Positions 38,678 through 46,785 of a stretch of 48,155 bases of DNA are shown here, piece after piece. Position numbers and translations under genes: made by a program. Origin of the DNA: a virus; IMG/VR virus record IMGVR_UViG_3300044949_000351, positions 1 through 48,155 of that record; one strand, written 5' to 3'. The notes below the pieces were generated by a model. The model was not told the origin of the DNA and ran no database searches. It was given only the letters and a program-made list of their open reading frames with translations. Each line of letters starts with the position of its first letter. Positions within the stretch are counted from its first letter, which is position 1.

Positions 38678-39405
38678 CACGCATCCTCCGGTTTGGCGAT
38701 CATCGGATAGAGAACTTCCGCCCCGAAATCGCCCATGTACTCTTGCACACCCATGTGCCCGAGCTTGATGGTGGGATCGACCCACACCTCAAAGCCGTGC
38801 TCCCGGGCACGGTCACAGAAGAGGTAGTCCTCGCCCATGTACCCCTCGTCCGTGAGCTTGAAGTCGAACACAGCGCTCAGGGTCCGGTCCGTGCGCTGGT
38901 CGTAGTAGCTCCACTCGGGGTGGGCGTCGACGAGCGTGGTGAAAACCTCGCGCCGCACCATCATGAAGGCCGTGGCCAGCCTGCGAGCGCGTACGAGCCC
39001 CATGCTGTTCATGGTCAGCTGACTATCGTCGTCGTAATCGAGGGACGCGATGTAGACCTTGTTGTCGCTGCGGGTGCGCGGAACACCCCCGACGATGCCC
39101 TTCTTGGGATCGGACGTCCACGCCATGAGACGGTAGACGTCCTCCGGCTCGAAGTTGATGTCGCTGTCGATGAACAGGAGATCGGTGCAATCCGACTCCA
39201 GCATGTCCTTGACGAGCAGGTTGCGGGCGCGGGAGACCACCGAACAGCCGCAGATGCTGCCGATCTGGATCGTCACCCCGTGCTGCGGCGCGGTCTGCGC
39301 GAAGCGCGCCAGCGAAATCGCCAGCTTGAGGGACACCTTGAAGTCATACGCCGGGAGGGCGATGAACAGGCTGCGTCCGGTCAAGGAATACTCTTGCGCC
39401 CGCAT
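38677..39405 (-). CDS. GT-A-like glycosyltransferase (late copy)
   Basis: A 242-residue protein with the same plan as the early one at 1178-1933. LFIALPAYDFKVSLKL is the first strand and helix, SVVSRARNLLVKDML is the matching helix, and LLFIDSDINFEPEDVYRLM holds the DxD (D80, D82). GEDYLFCDRAREHGFEVWVD and LGHMG supply the late acidic and His residues. It belongs to the late operon, between capsid-associated and small basic protein genes, so its substrate may be a virion protein or a surface sugar acting late. The two proteins are diverged, not recent copies. Confidence 0.75.
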   Translation of the reverse strand: MRAQEYSLTGRSLFIALPAYDFKVSLKLAISLARFAQTAPQHGVTIQIGSICGCSVVSRARNLLVKDMLESDCTDLLFIDSDINFEPEDVYRLMAWTSDPKKGIVGGVPRTRSDNKVYIASLDYDDDSQLTMNSMGLVRARRLATAFMMVRREVFTTLVDAHPEWSYYDQRTDRTLSAVFDFKLTDEGYMGEDYLFCDRAREHGFEVWVDPTIKLGHMGVQEYMGDFGAEVLYPMIAKPEDA

Positions 39406-39408
39406 GAG

Positions 39409-39708
39409 TCACCCGTAGAAGATAACGGTGGAGGCGGTGTTGGTCACGGTGCCGTAGAGGCCCGTCTGGGCGAGGATGCCCTCACCCGGGAAGATCAGGT
39501 AGATGTACCCGCAGTTGGCGGCGGTCGGGGTGGTCATGTTGAACAGCGTCTCGCCGCCGTTGCCGTCGGTGATCACCACCGAGCCTGCGGAGGCCCCACA
39601 CACGGAGTAGATCGCCTTGATGCGGGACCGCGTCATGTCCGAGTCGTTCTGATCCTTGAACGACCCGGTGCTCGCCAGCGGCTTGGTAGCCTTAATATCG
39701 TACTGCAT
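39409..39708 (-). CDS. small beta-rich virion protein
   Basis: A 99-residue protein. YDIKATKPLASTGSFKDQND and IKAIYSVCGASAGSVVITDG resemble a small conserved phage structural protein with a stretch of beta strands, ending TVTNTASTVIFYG. It directly precedes the glycosyltransferase with a three-base gap. It may be a head decoration protein. Confidence 0.5.
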   Translation of the reverse strand: MQYDIKATKPLASTGSFKDQNDSDMTRSRIKAIYSVCGASAGSVVITDGNGGETLFNMTTPTAANCGYIYLIFPGEGILAQTGLYGTVTNTASTVIFYG

Positions 39709-39733
39709 GGTCGGCCCTCCGCAGGCTCAGCTA

Positions 39734-40267
39734 TCAGGAGTTGGCGAACGGAGTAGCGACAGAGCCCGAACCCAGCAGTACGCCCTGAACCATGTACTGG
39801 AGCGCCGCGATGGCGGTCACCATGATGTAGGACCCGACGATGCCGCCCGTGGTGGTCCCGTTCAGGTTGATGAAGTCGTTGGCGGCGGCGGGCGCGTATG
39901 CCGTAGTCGCCCCTGAGGCGTCAGTAGCCACCATCTCAATGGCGCCCACGAACTTGTCAGTGCCGTCCGTGCCGATCTTCAGCGCGGTAGAGGCCCGAGC
40001 GATATAGAAAAGGTAGCAGGTGCCGAGGTTGTTGGTGCTGTTTGGGTCGCTGCCCGGGCCCGCGTACGGGCTGTCCGCCGACGCGATAATGGTCGGCAGT
40101 GTGATGGTCATCGCCGCGTCGTCCACGTAGATGATACGCCCGGCGTAGGACGCGACGTCCAGCGTCAGTGCCGTCGAGCCGTTCGCGATGGTTTGGACCG
40201 TGCCCGGGCCTTGGTTGATAAAGCCGTTCAGCGAGCGAACGGGGCCTTGAAAGGTCGACATACCCAT
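39734..40267 (-). CDS. capsid-associated or decoration-type protein
   Basis: A 177-residue beta-rich protein. A GGAGA site precedes ATG 40267; ATG 40261 two codons later is an alternative. It shows ALTLDVASYAGRIIYVDDAA and TITLPTIIASADSPYAG, similar to small capsid or head-surface proteins encoded just downstream of phage major capsid genes. It is the first gene after the strong terminator and leader at 40268-40414, and so probably has its own transcription start. Confidence 0.5.
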   Translation of the reverse strand: MGMSTFQGPVRSLNGFINQGPGTVQTIANGSTALTLDVASYAGRIIYVDDAAMTITLPTIIASADSPYAGPGSDPNSTNNLGTCYLFYIARASTALKIGTDGTDKFVGAIEMVATDASGATTAYAPAAANDFINLNGTTTGGIVGSYIMVTAIAALQYMVQGVLLGSGSVATPFANS

Positions 40268-40375
40268 GATGGGTCTCCGTGTAGTAGCACATCCCCTCGT
40301 CGTCTCTACTACGTCTGCTAGGCCAGTCGGCGAGGGTGGTTTGTCCTAGACGCTACGCAACTATACACGAGCTGC
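40268..40375 (-). promoter_or_regulatory. leader and possible promoter after the capsid terminator
   Basis: This non-coding stretch starts just after the capsid terminator. On the minus strand, a TATAGT (-10-like, 5 of 6) lies in GTGTATAGTTGCG shortly after the terminator T-run, but no good -35 is found at 16-18 bases. Further along, CTACTAC and GTAGTAG (40306-40312 and 40281-40287) could pair in the leader. A fresh start here would separate expression of the downstream structural genes from the capsid transcript. Confidence 0.35.
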
Positions 40376-40414
40376 AAAAAACAAAAAGGGGGAGAAGCAC
40401 TAGGCTTCTCCCCC
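40376..40414 (-). terminator. strong intrinsic terminator after the major capsid gene
   Basis: On the minus strand, GGGGGAGAAGC (from 40414 to 40404) and GCTTCTCCCCC (40398 to 40388) form a perfect 11-base stem with a 5-base loop. A T-run with one G follows (40387-40376). Placed 31 bases after the capsid stop, it can make a high-level capsid message with partial read-through, as T7 does after gene 10. Confidence 0.92.
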
Positions 40415-40444
40415 TCCTGTATGCTTCGCTAGAAGCGTGGGCTG

Positions 40445-41353
40445 TTAGGCCCCCGCGCTGCCGAACATACCCAGCGGATCACTCCAGCCGAAGCTGTAGC
40501 GTTCGCGAGCCTTGTAGCGCACGTTGCCGGTGTCGAAGTCGCCGTCCATCGAGTTCGCCAGAGGCGCACGGACGAAGTGCTTCAGGCCGTTCGGCACGTC
40601 GGTGGTCAGGAACCACGCGTCGGTGTCGGTCAGGTAGTGGTTGACCGTGTAGCCGCCCGGGATCGAGCCGTTCGACTTGAGCGCGTTGATGTCGTTGTCC
40701 GCCGTGCCCACGCGGAGTTCAGTCTCCAGCAGGCGGGTGGCCACGAACATCAGCGAAACCGGGATGACCAGCTTCTTCGGCTTGGCGGCGATCAGCAGTC
40801 CGCGTTCATCGGTCCACCCGGCGATCTGGATGACGGCGGCTTCCAGAGAAGTCTCGTTCAGGTCGGCGGCGGTGGACGGGATGTTGGCGTTGACGCCGCC
40901 CGAGACCAGCGGGTGCGAAGCGCTGAACAGGGGGACGCCATCACCACCAGCGAAGTTGGAGTTGAAGCCGTTGTTCAGGACCGCAGCAGCCTTGGTCTGC
41001 TTGGTGTAGGCCATGGCCCGAGCCAGCGCCTTGGTGTATCGAGCCGAGAGCGAGTCGTAGAGGTTGTCCTCCACAGCTTCTTCGGTGATCGAGAACCCGA
41101 GGGCGATGGTCTCGTGGTTGTAGCGGGCGGTGAAGGCTTCTTGGGCGTTGTCGTAACGAATGGCAGAGCCTTCGCTTTTGACAGGGGCCGCCGAGAAGCC
41201 GGACAGCTTGGTCTCTTCTTCGAAGGAACGCTCGGAGCTCTCCGTTTCGAAGACCTCCTTATGCTCTTCCCCGTACCGGCTGTACTCCAGACCGAACAGG
41301 GCGTTGAGACCGGGGAGGAGCTCCTTAAGGAGCTGTGCGCGTGAAATAGCCAT
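40445..41353 (-). CDS. major capsid protein (HK97 fold, Mu gpT-like)
   Basis: A 302-residue protein, AAGGAG before ATG. It has the usual sections of the gpT-like HK97-fold capsid group: an N-arm helix (AQLLKELLPGLNALFGLEYS), an E-loop and A-domain region with SHPLVSGGVNAN, then the P-domain with LLIAAKPKKLVIPVSLMFVA and TDTDAWFLTTDVPNG. It ends ARERYSFGWSDPLGMFGS. It lies downstream of scaffold and portal and just before a strong terminator, exactly where a capsid gene is expected. No maturation protease gene is recognised upstream, so the scaffold may exit without cleavage as in P22 and T7. Confidence 0.9.
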   Translation of the reverse strand: MAISRAQLLKELLPGLNALFGLEYSRYGEEHKEVFETESSERSFEEETKLSGFSAAPVKSEGSAIRYDNAQEAFTARYNHETIALGFSITEEAVEDNLYDSLSARYTKALARAMAYTKQTKAAAVLNNGFNSNFAGGDGVPLFSASHPLVSGGVNANIPSTAADLNETSLEAAVIQIAGWTDERGLLIAAKPKKLVIPVSLMFVATRLLETELRVGTADNDINALKSNGSIPGGYTVNHYLTDTDAWFLTTDVPNGLKHFVRAPLANSMDGDFDTGNVRYKARERYSFGWSDPLGMFGSAGA

Positions 41354-41367
41354 CTAACCGGTTCTCC

Positions 41368-41967
41368 TTACACGCCAGTGGGGTTGTAGTATTGGTGCAT
41401 ACCGGCGTTCCACTTGACGATCACTTCGGTGTACGAAGCGGGGTCGGTGGCTCGCGCGGTTTCCTTCACGATGTCGATGATACGCACCGGCCACGTAGAG
41501 GTAGTGGCGGTGGTGTCGTCGATAGCGACGCGGGAGTTGCCGGTGGCGGTGGAACCGGCGTTCTGCACCAGAACGGCGTTTTCACCAACCGCAGTGCGGG
41601 CGACGAAGCCGATGGTCGTGGTAGCCGAAACGACGGCGACCTTGAACAGCGCATCGGGGTCATCGAGGACGTAGGCTTCGATGTCGGCGGCGACGGTGGA
41701 GGCAGGGTAGTACTGCCGGAACGTCTTACCGAAGGTCGCGTCCGTGTAGGAGCAGCCGAGGAACACGCCCACAGGCGTCGCGGAGTTGGTGCCGGTGTCC
41801 TTGTCCAGCGTGCCCGAAGAGTTCAGCTTGACGACGTCGCCATAGAAGATCGACGTAGCCGAGCCCGAGCCAATCGGGACCAGTCGGGTAGAGCCCGCAA
41901 AGACTTGGCCGCCGATCAGGTTGATCGGCAGAAGGCCGTACGGGGCGTCAACAGTAGGGTAAGCCAT
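41368..41967 (-). CDS. capsid decoration-type protein
   Basis: A 199-residue beta-rich protein next to the major capsid gene. Features are YPTVDAPYGLLPINLIGG at the start, IFYGDVVKLNSSGTLDKD and PVGVFLGCSYTDATFGKTF in the middle, and VIVKWNAGMHQYYNPTGV at the end. This family sits beside HK97-type capsid genes in many environmental phages and is thought to bind the capsid surface. The exact function is not established. Confidence 0.6.
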   Translation of the reverse strand: MAYPTVDAPYGLLPINLIGGQVFAGSTRLVPIGSGSATSIFYGDVVKLNSSGTLDKDTGTNSATPVGVFLGCSYTDATFGKTFRQYYPASTVAADIEAYVLDDPDALFKVAVVSATTTIGFVARTAVGENAVLVQNAGSTATGNSRVAIDDTTATTSTWPVRIIDIVKETARATDPASYTEVIVKWNAGMHQYYNPTGV

Positions 41968-41981
41968 CTACAGGCTCCTCT

Positions 41982-42506
41982 CTAAGTGCCTTTGCCAAAA
42001 GAAGCCGAAGACTTTCGCTCACGGAAGAGCGGCATCCTCGGGTCGTTTTCTCGCATGAAGTTGTTGTCCACCGACTCGATCTGATCCCGGTTCTGGCGGG
42101 CGAAGTACTCGCGCCGTTGGTCCATGAACTCTTCCGGGATTTTGCAGAGCAGGAGGCCCGCAACTTCGACGTTGTCCTTGAACCGGCTGCTGGGGTCGAC
42201 GAGAAGCTGGAACTGGGGCTGCTCCTCAATACGGACCGGCTCCCAGCCCTCGCGCATCTTGCCCGAGAGGTTGCGGGGGTCGTTCGCACCGAGAGTGGAC
42301 ACGCGCACCCAGCGGTACGCATATCCCGGCTGCTTGTCGGGTTCCGGCAGCACCGAGGCGGGCTGCCATTGCTTTGGGCGCTCCTGCTCCACACGGGTGG
42401 TGCGCTCCCGCGAAGTCCGCTTGGTAGCGGGCGGCGCGACAGTCACTTCCGGCTCGGAGAAGTCTCCCAGATCGTTCAGCAGGTCTTCGTTCAGGTTCGT
42501 ATTCAT
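41982..42506 (-). CDS. conserved head-module protein of unknown function
   Basis: A 174-residue protein. YAYRWVRVSTLGANDPRN and KMREGWEPVRIEEQPQ are the conserved section, followed by FKDNVEVAGLLLCKIPEEFM and SVDNNFMRENDPRMPLFRER. The same pattern is common between scaffold and capsid genes of podoviruses. The N-terminus is disordered and Pro/Glu/Arg-rich. It could be a head-completion or minor scaffold protein; function is not known. Confidence 0.65.
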   Translation of the reverse strand: MNTNLNEDLLNDLGDFSEPEVTVAPPATKRTSRERTTRVEQERPKQWQPASVLPEPDKQPGYAYRWVRVSTLGANDPRNLSGKMREGWEPVRIEEQPQFQLLVDPSSRFKDNVEVAGLLLCKIPEEFMDQRREYFARQNRDQIESVDNNFMRENDPRMPLFRERKSSASFGKGT

Positions 42507-42511
42507 GGTGT

Positions 42512-43444
42512 CTAGTTCCCGGTCTTGGCGAGTTCACGAGCGTACTGTTCCGGCGTGATGCCCAGACGCTTGGCGATGTTGACTTGAGACTGCTTAAGGC
42601 GGATCGTTTTCGGCGCCGTGCTGCGTGACGCAGGGGCGACGACGTTCCCGGCCTTGGTCCCGGCCCTGTTCGGCGTTCTGGCGCCCGGAGCCGCGTCGTT
42701 CCCACCGAAGTACTCGGGGAACCGGCGACGCATCGTTGTGTCGATGGCCTGCCAATATTCGTCGGTCCCTACGTACTGGGAGCCGTTGTTGCGCTCCAGC
42801 TTCTGGTGAAGCCCGAGCGCCGTAGCCGTCATCTCCGAGTCGGTGCCCCACCACGAATTGCGCTCTTGCCACGCAAGGGTCTTGGGGTCCGGCTTTGGGA
42901 TAGCTGGCGCTACTTGCGTATTCTGTACCATAGGCTGTTCAGCCTGTACAGTGGGCCTGTAACCCCTAAGTTGGGCCAGCCGGTACTGCGCTGCATTCAT
43001 GCGTTCTTGGGCGCCGACAACCGCGTCGGTATCCCCGGCCTCCAGCGCCGCTTTGTAGTCGTTGCGCGCGGCAGCGGCCTCCAGCTCAGCGGCCTCGGAC
43101 CAGCTCGCTACCAGCGTCTGTTCGCCGTAGTTGAGGGTAGACCGAAGGCGTTGGTTCTCTTCGAGCGCGCGCTGCGCGAAGGCCACTGCCTCCTGCTGCT
43201 CACGCATGGCGCGCTCCTTGTCGCGCCGCTCGTCGTGCCAGACCTTCTTCATCTGCTTGAGGCGGGTCTTGACCTTCTCGGAGTAGTCTTCGAGCTCGTC
43301 CGCCTCAAGCTCCTCGACGAGCTCCTTGGGCATCGGGTCCCGGCCACGATCCGCCTCGGGCGTATCGTCCTCAACCTCGATCTGGAGCTCGTCTTCGACT
43401 TCGTACTCAAAGCCGTCTTCAGCTTCGCTGGTATGGGTAGTCAT
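42512..43444 (-). CDS. capsid scaffolding protein
   Basis: A 310-residue protein with the composition of a phage scaffold: a very acidic N-terminus (EDELQIEVEDDTPEADR), a long charged coiled-coil section (KVKTRLKQMKKVWHDERRDK, MREQQEAVAFAQRALEEN), and a basic C-terminal helix (TIRLKQSQVNIAKRLGI) that would bind the capsid. It is preceded by a good AGGAGG and lies between the co-chaperonin and capsid genes. No protease motif is seen, so it probably is released intact. Confidence 0.78.
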   Translation of the reverse strand: MTTHTSEAEDGFEYEVEDELQIEVEDDTPEADRGRDPMPKELVEELEADELEDYSEKVKTRLKQMKKVWHDERRDKERAMREQQEAVAFAQRALEENQRLRSTLNYGEQTLVASWSEAAELEAAAARNDYKAALEAGDTDAVVGAQERMNAAQYRLAQLRGYRPTVQAEQPMVQNTQVAPAIPKPDPKTLAWQERNSWWGTDSEMTATALGLHQKLERNNGSQYVGTDEYWQAIDTTMRRRFPEYFGGNDAAPGARTPNRAGTKAGNVVAPASRSTAPKTIRLKQSQVNIAKRLGITPEQYARELAKTGN

Positions 43445-43471
43445 TTGTGCCTCCTAGGCTCTCGTAGTCGT

Positions 43472-43876
43472 TCAGGCTCGCGCGTAGCCACGGGGGTCTT
43501 CGACCACCGCCTCCACGCAGTCGTCGTTGATGATGCGGAACTCTTTGCCGTGGATTTTCACCCGGGTGCCCGTGTGCGGGCGGACGAGGATGAAGTCTCC
43601 GGTCTTGCACCATGGGCCGCTCGGGAACCGCGACGGGTCGCCGTAGCAGTCAGGGCCCATGTCCACGACGAACAGCACCGTCGTCAGGAGCTCCTCGTGG
43701 TGTTTGGTAATGTCGGCCTTGAGGATGCCGCTCTCATAGCGGTCCTCCACCTCCGGCAGGGCGCACAGGATGCGGTAGCCCGACGGCTGCGGCAGCTGCG
43801 ACGCGGGGCGCTCGATGGGTGTCGCCTCCCCACCGTCGATAAGCGGCGGCAGGTCCTTGATGTCCAGCTCAGTCAT
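43472..43876 (-). CDS. GroES-like co-chaperonin
   Basis: A 134-residue protein. PSGYRILCALPEVEDRYESG is the first strand of the Cpn10 barrel, LKADITKHHEE lies at the mobile-loop position, and TTVLFVVDMGPDCYGD, CKTGDFILVRPHTGTRVKIH and KEFRIINDDCVEAVVEDP complete the fold. It is longer than bacterial GroES (~95) because of N-terminal and loop additions. Like phage T4 gp31 it could replace or assist host GroES to fold the capsid or scaffold proteins encoded next to it. Confidence 0.82.
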   Translation of the reverse strand: MTELDIKDLPPLIDGGEATPIERPASQLPQPSGYRILCALPEVEDRYESGILKADITKHHEELLTTVLFVVDMGPDCYGDPSRFPSGPWCKTGDFILVRPHTGTRVKIHGKEFRIINDDCVEAVVEDPRGYARA

Positions 43877-44066
43877 CCATGTCCTCGTTCATGCGTTCTG
43901 CGGTCTCCATGATGATGCCGACCACCGTCCGGTAGCCCTGCACTCGACCGCAGTGGAACTTGTAGTCACCGAAGTCCTTGGCCCCGCCCTTGGCGAGGTC
44001 ATGCTCGATGACCTTGATCTCCTCGTTGACCTTGTCGGCCATGTATTTCAGCAGGTCCCTGCTCAT
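43869..44066 (-). CDS. small conserved phage protein
   Basis: A 65-residue mainly helical protein (LLKYMADKVNEEIKVIEHDL; KFHCGRVQGYRTVVGIIMET). Its start overlaps the portal stop by 4 bases and its stop overlaps the co-chaperonin start by 8. The pattern is common in small proteins between portal and scaffold, but no function is known. Confidence 0.6.
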   Translation of the reverse strand: MSRDLLKYMADKVNEEIKVIEHDLAKGGAKDFGDYKFHCGRVQGYRTVVGIIMETAERMNEDMDD

Positions 44067-46522
44067 TCACCGTTCTCCTTTTGCGGGGCCTGCACCGGCT
44101 GTGGCGCCGGTTGCGAGGTTTCCCGGGCGATCTCTACTCCGATGCGGAGCCCTTGCTCTTGTTGCTGGGCGGACAGCTGGGCCTTCGCCGTGGCCATCTT
44201 CGCCCCGACTTGAAGCCCGGCCACCTGCTGCTGAGAGGCGATGCGCTCGCGCTCGATGGCCATCTTGTCCGCCGTCGCGGCGGCGTCGATCATGGCCTCT
44301 TTCTCCTTGAGCGCGACCTTGCGCTCCTCAAGCTCCAGCTCCTTCTGCTGTATCTTGAGGATGGGGTCCTGCGCCTGTTGCTGCGCCTGTTGCTGCGCCG
44401 CCTTCTGCTGGCTCTGCTGGAGCACCTGCTTGGCCGCAGCCGCCGCAAGGCGCGAGATTTGCAGCTCGGTGTCCTCGTCCATCTCCGCGTCGGGCGGCGG
44501 GTAGGGCACCCCGGCAGCGTCCTCGATGCGCTTGCGGTACTCGAACGCCAAGTGCTCGGAGATGTGGGCGTTCATCGCCGCCACCATCGCCTGCGCCATC
44601 GGGTTCTGCCCCATGAGCTGCTGGACCTGCGGGTCCTGCATCGCCGCCATATGGACGGTGATGTGCGCCTCGTGGTCTTGGTAGATGAACGCCTTGACCG
44701 GCTTGCCGTTCATCACCGCCATGTTCTCGCTGACGGGGTCGGCGGGCTTCATGTCGTCCCCGTCTTTCAGGGGCACGAGCTTGCTGGCGTTCTTGATACC
44801 GAGCACTTCCAGCATCTGACGATGCAGGTACGGCAGGTCGTAGAGCTGCGGGGCCTTCTCCGCCAGCTGCATCACCGCCTGATACTGGACCACCTTCTGC
44901 GCCATGGTGGCGCTGTTGGGGTCGCTGACCGGGATGACGTCGACACTGTCGTAGTCGGCCTTCTTGGCGGACGGCTTCCCGTCTTCCGGTGTGTATGAAT
45001 ACTCATCCGGCGTATAGTCGCGGATGATCTCCTTCAGCAGCCGGAACTCCTGCCGCATGGAGTAGTGCACGCGCGCCTGAACCGCCGACATGACCTTCAG
45101 CGTGCGTTCGAGGATCGCCAGCGTGGTGCCCACCGGGGCCTGCGCGCTCATGTCCGACACCTTCATGTCGGCAGCGCTGGCGAACCGGCGTCCCTCCTCC
45201 ACTATGGTCTGGAGCAGGGTGTACAGGACTTGGCTCGGCTCCTTGTACGGGAGCGGCATGATGTTGTCGCGCATCGTCCCGCTGGCGACGTCCACGTCCC
45301 GCCATTCCGCCGGTCCGATGGGGGTGTCATCCCCCTTGACCCGCAGGCCCTTGGTCTTGAAGCCGCCCGGCAGGTTGCTCAGGGTGCCCGCGTCGACCAG
45401 TTGGCGAATGATCGACGTACCGGACTTGGCGAAGGCCCCGATCAGGTGGATCAGCCCGAACGCATAGAACCCGAAGCCCGGGATATACGAGTAGTGCACG
45501 AAGTGGTTGCGTTTCTGGTGGGTAGCGTCCTCCGGACGCCAGTTGCGGCGCACCGCCAGCACCTTCTGGGTGCTTTTCTCGACCGTAACCACGTATGGCA
45601 GGGCCACCCCGTCATCATCGGCTTCCGGGTCCGTAAAGCCGTACTCCGACAGGTCCACGTCGACGTGCATTTCGAGGATTTTGTACCGGTCGTCCGACGT
45701 CGCCCGGAAGCCCTGCTTCTCGGCGATCTTCTTCTCCACCTCGTCGAACGTATCGGTGGGCTCCCCGAGGTCCGTGTCGGTGTAGAACCCGGCGACTTGC
45801 AGCTTCTTGAGCTCGTTCTTGGTTTTGCGCATCACATGGGTGACGCGCTCGCTGGTCTGGAGAGAACTCGCCCCGTAGGGGACCACCACGTCCTCTGCTG
45901 GTACGAAGATAGCCACTTGGCGCTGGAGACTGGGGTCGTAGTAGACCTTCTTGAACGCATTGCCCGCCAGCCCGAGGCCCCAGAGCATGCGCTCGTGCTC
46001 TGGACGGTACTCCACCATCCGCTCGGTGAGCTGGTAGTTCATGTCGTCCTTGACCCGGATGGCCGCGTCGCGCTTGGCCGGGGTCTCCTCGCCGATGATC
46101 TGCGCCCGCACCGGCCCCTGCGCCGGGAAGGTCTCCATAATGGTCTCGGCTTGGAACTTGACCAGCGCCTCGCTCATCAGCGGATGGTAGACGCCGCAGG
46201 CCCCGGGCCACGGCTCGGTGCGGTCCTCGACCTTCATCCCGAGCAGCTCAAGGCCGTCGACGTAAGTCTGTATCCAGTCCTTGCGCGAGGAGATGTCGTC
46301 CTCGAAGTCCCCGATCAGGTCCCCGGCGAGATCAGTCAGCGAGCCATCGTCCAGCTCCTCGGCGAGGTTCGCACCGAACGCATCTTCCTCGGGGGCGTCA
46401 TCGACGTCCTCGAACTCGGCGTCCTCCGGCTCATCCGGCTCGATCTCGATGATCAGGTCGGGCTCATCGTCGAGCGCCGACAGGCCCAGCGGGGCGCGGT
46501 TCAATGCCTTGTCCACGGACAT
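44063..46522 (-). CDS. portal protein (P22 gp1-type)
   Basis: An 819-residue protein. The acidic N-terminus (EPDEPEDAEFEDVDDAPEED) is followed by the conserved portal sections: VEDRTEPWPGACGVYHPLMS, ALVKFQAETIMETFPAQGP, the wing/stem region GLAGNAFKKVYYDPSLQRQV, and YSYIPGFGFYAFGLIHLIGA with LSNLPGGFKTKGLR. A long C-terminal coiled-coil tail is Gln-rich (KAAQQQAQQQAQ, ELELEERKVALKEKEAM). The size and barrel-like C-terminal helix fit P22-type portals with a barrel that projects into the head. Its position after terminase agrees. Confidence 0.9.
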   Translation of the reverse strand: MSVDKALNRAPLGLSALDDEPDLIIEIEPDEPEDAEFEDVDDAPEEDAFGANLAEELDDGSLTDLAGDLIGDFEDDISSRKDWIQTYVDGLELLGMKVEDRTEPWPGACGVYHPLMSEALVKFQAETIMETFPAQGPVRAQIIGEETPAKRDAAIRVKDDMNYQLTERMVEYRPEHERMLWGLGLAGNAFKKVYYDPSLQRQVAIFVPAEDVVVPYGASSLQTSERVTHVMRKTKNELKKLQVAGFYTDTDLGEPTDTFDEVEKKIAEKQGFRATSDDRYKILEMHVDVDLSEYGFTDPEADDDGVALPYVVTVEKSTQKVLAVRRNWRPEDATHQKRNHFVHYSYIPGFGFYAFGLIHLIGAFAKSGTSIIRQLVDAGTLSNLPGGFKTKGLRVKGDDTPIGPAEWRDVDVASGTMRDNIMPLPYKEPSQVLYTLLQTIVEEGRRFASAADMKVSDMSAQAPVGTTLAILERTLKVMSAVQARVHYSMRQEFRLLKEIIRDYTPDEYSYTPEDGKPSAKKADYDSVDVIPVSDPNSATMAQKVVQYQAVMQLAEKAPQLYDLPYLHRQMLEVLGIKNASKLVPLKDGDDMKPADPVSENMAVMNGKPVKAFIYQDHEAHITVHMAAMQDPQVQQLMGQNPMAQAMVAAMNAHISEHLAFEYRKRIEDAAGVPYPPPDAEMDEDTELQISRLAAAAAKQVLQQSQQKAAQQQAQQQAQDPILKIQQKELELEERKVALKEKEAMIDAAATADKMAIERERIASQQQVAGLQVGAKMATAKAQLSAQQQEQGLRIGVEIARETSQPAPQPVQAPQKENGE

Positions 46523-46785
46523 CAGGTGTCATCCTTCCGCATGGCGGTGATTGCAGCTTCCAGAAAGGCTTGGCGATCTGGTTCGTAGTACTTGTGCCTG
46601 CTAAACACCTCCGGGGCGTCGTGCAGGCTCTCCACGACAAGGTAGAACCGCGCGCGGGGCGAGATATTCAGCCCCCCAACATCCAGCAAATCCGCGATTT
46701 CCCGCAGACTGGTAGCGGTCGTGCTGCTCAGGGCGTCAGCGACGAGGGCATGGCCCAAAGTATTCACTGCCTTGTCCACGGACAT
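46522..46785 (-). CDS. 87-residue unknown protein upstream of portal
   Basis: The N-terminus MSVDKAVN repeats the portal's MSVDKALN at the DNA level: 18 identical bases at 46505-46522 and 46768-46785 include the start codons. The rest (LREIADLLDVGGLNISPRAR, EPDRQAFLEAAITAM) is helical with no known family. ATG/stop overlaps on both sides show coupling. Together with the gene at 46785 it is slightly lower in GC than the surrounding late genes and may be a recent insertion. Confidence 0.6.
   Translation of the reverse strand: MSVDKAVNTLGHALVADALSSTTATSLREIADLLDVGGLNISPRARFYLVVESLHDAPEVFSRHKYYEPDRQAFLEAAITAMRKDDT

Noticed and set aside
45065-46588. A 507-codon plus-strand frame opposite the portal gene
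   Set aside because: It is antisense to a strongly supported portal protein, and its composition (Arg, His, Leu, Val) is typical of a reverse-strand shadow at high GC.
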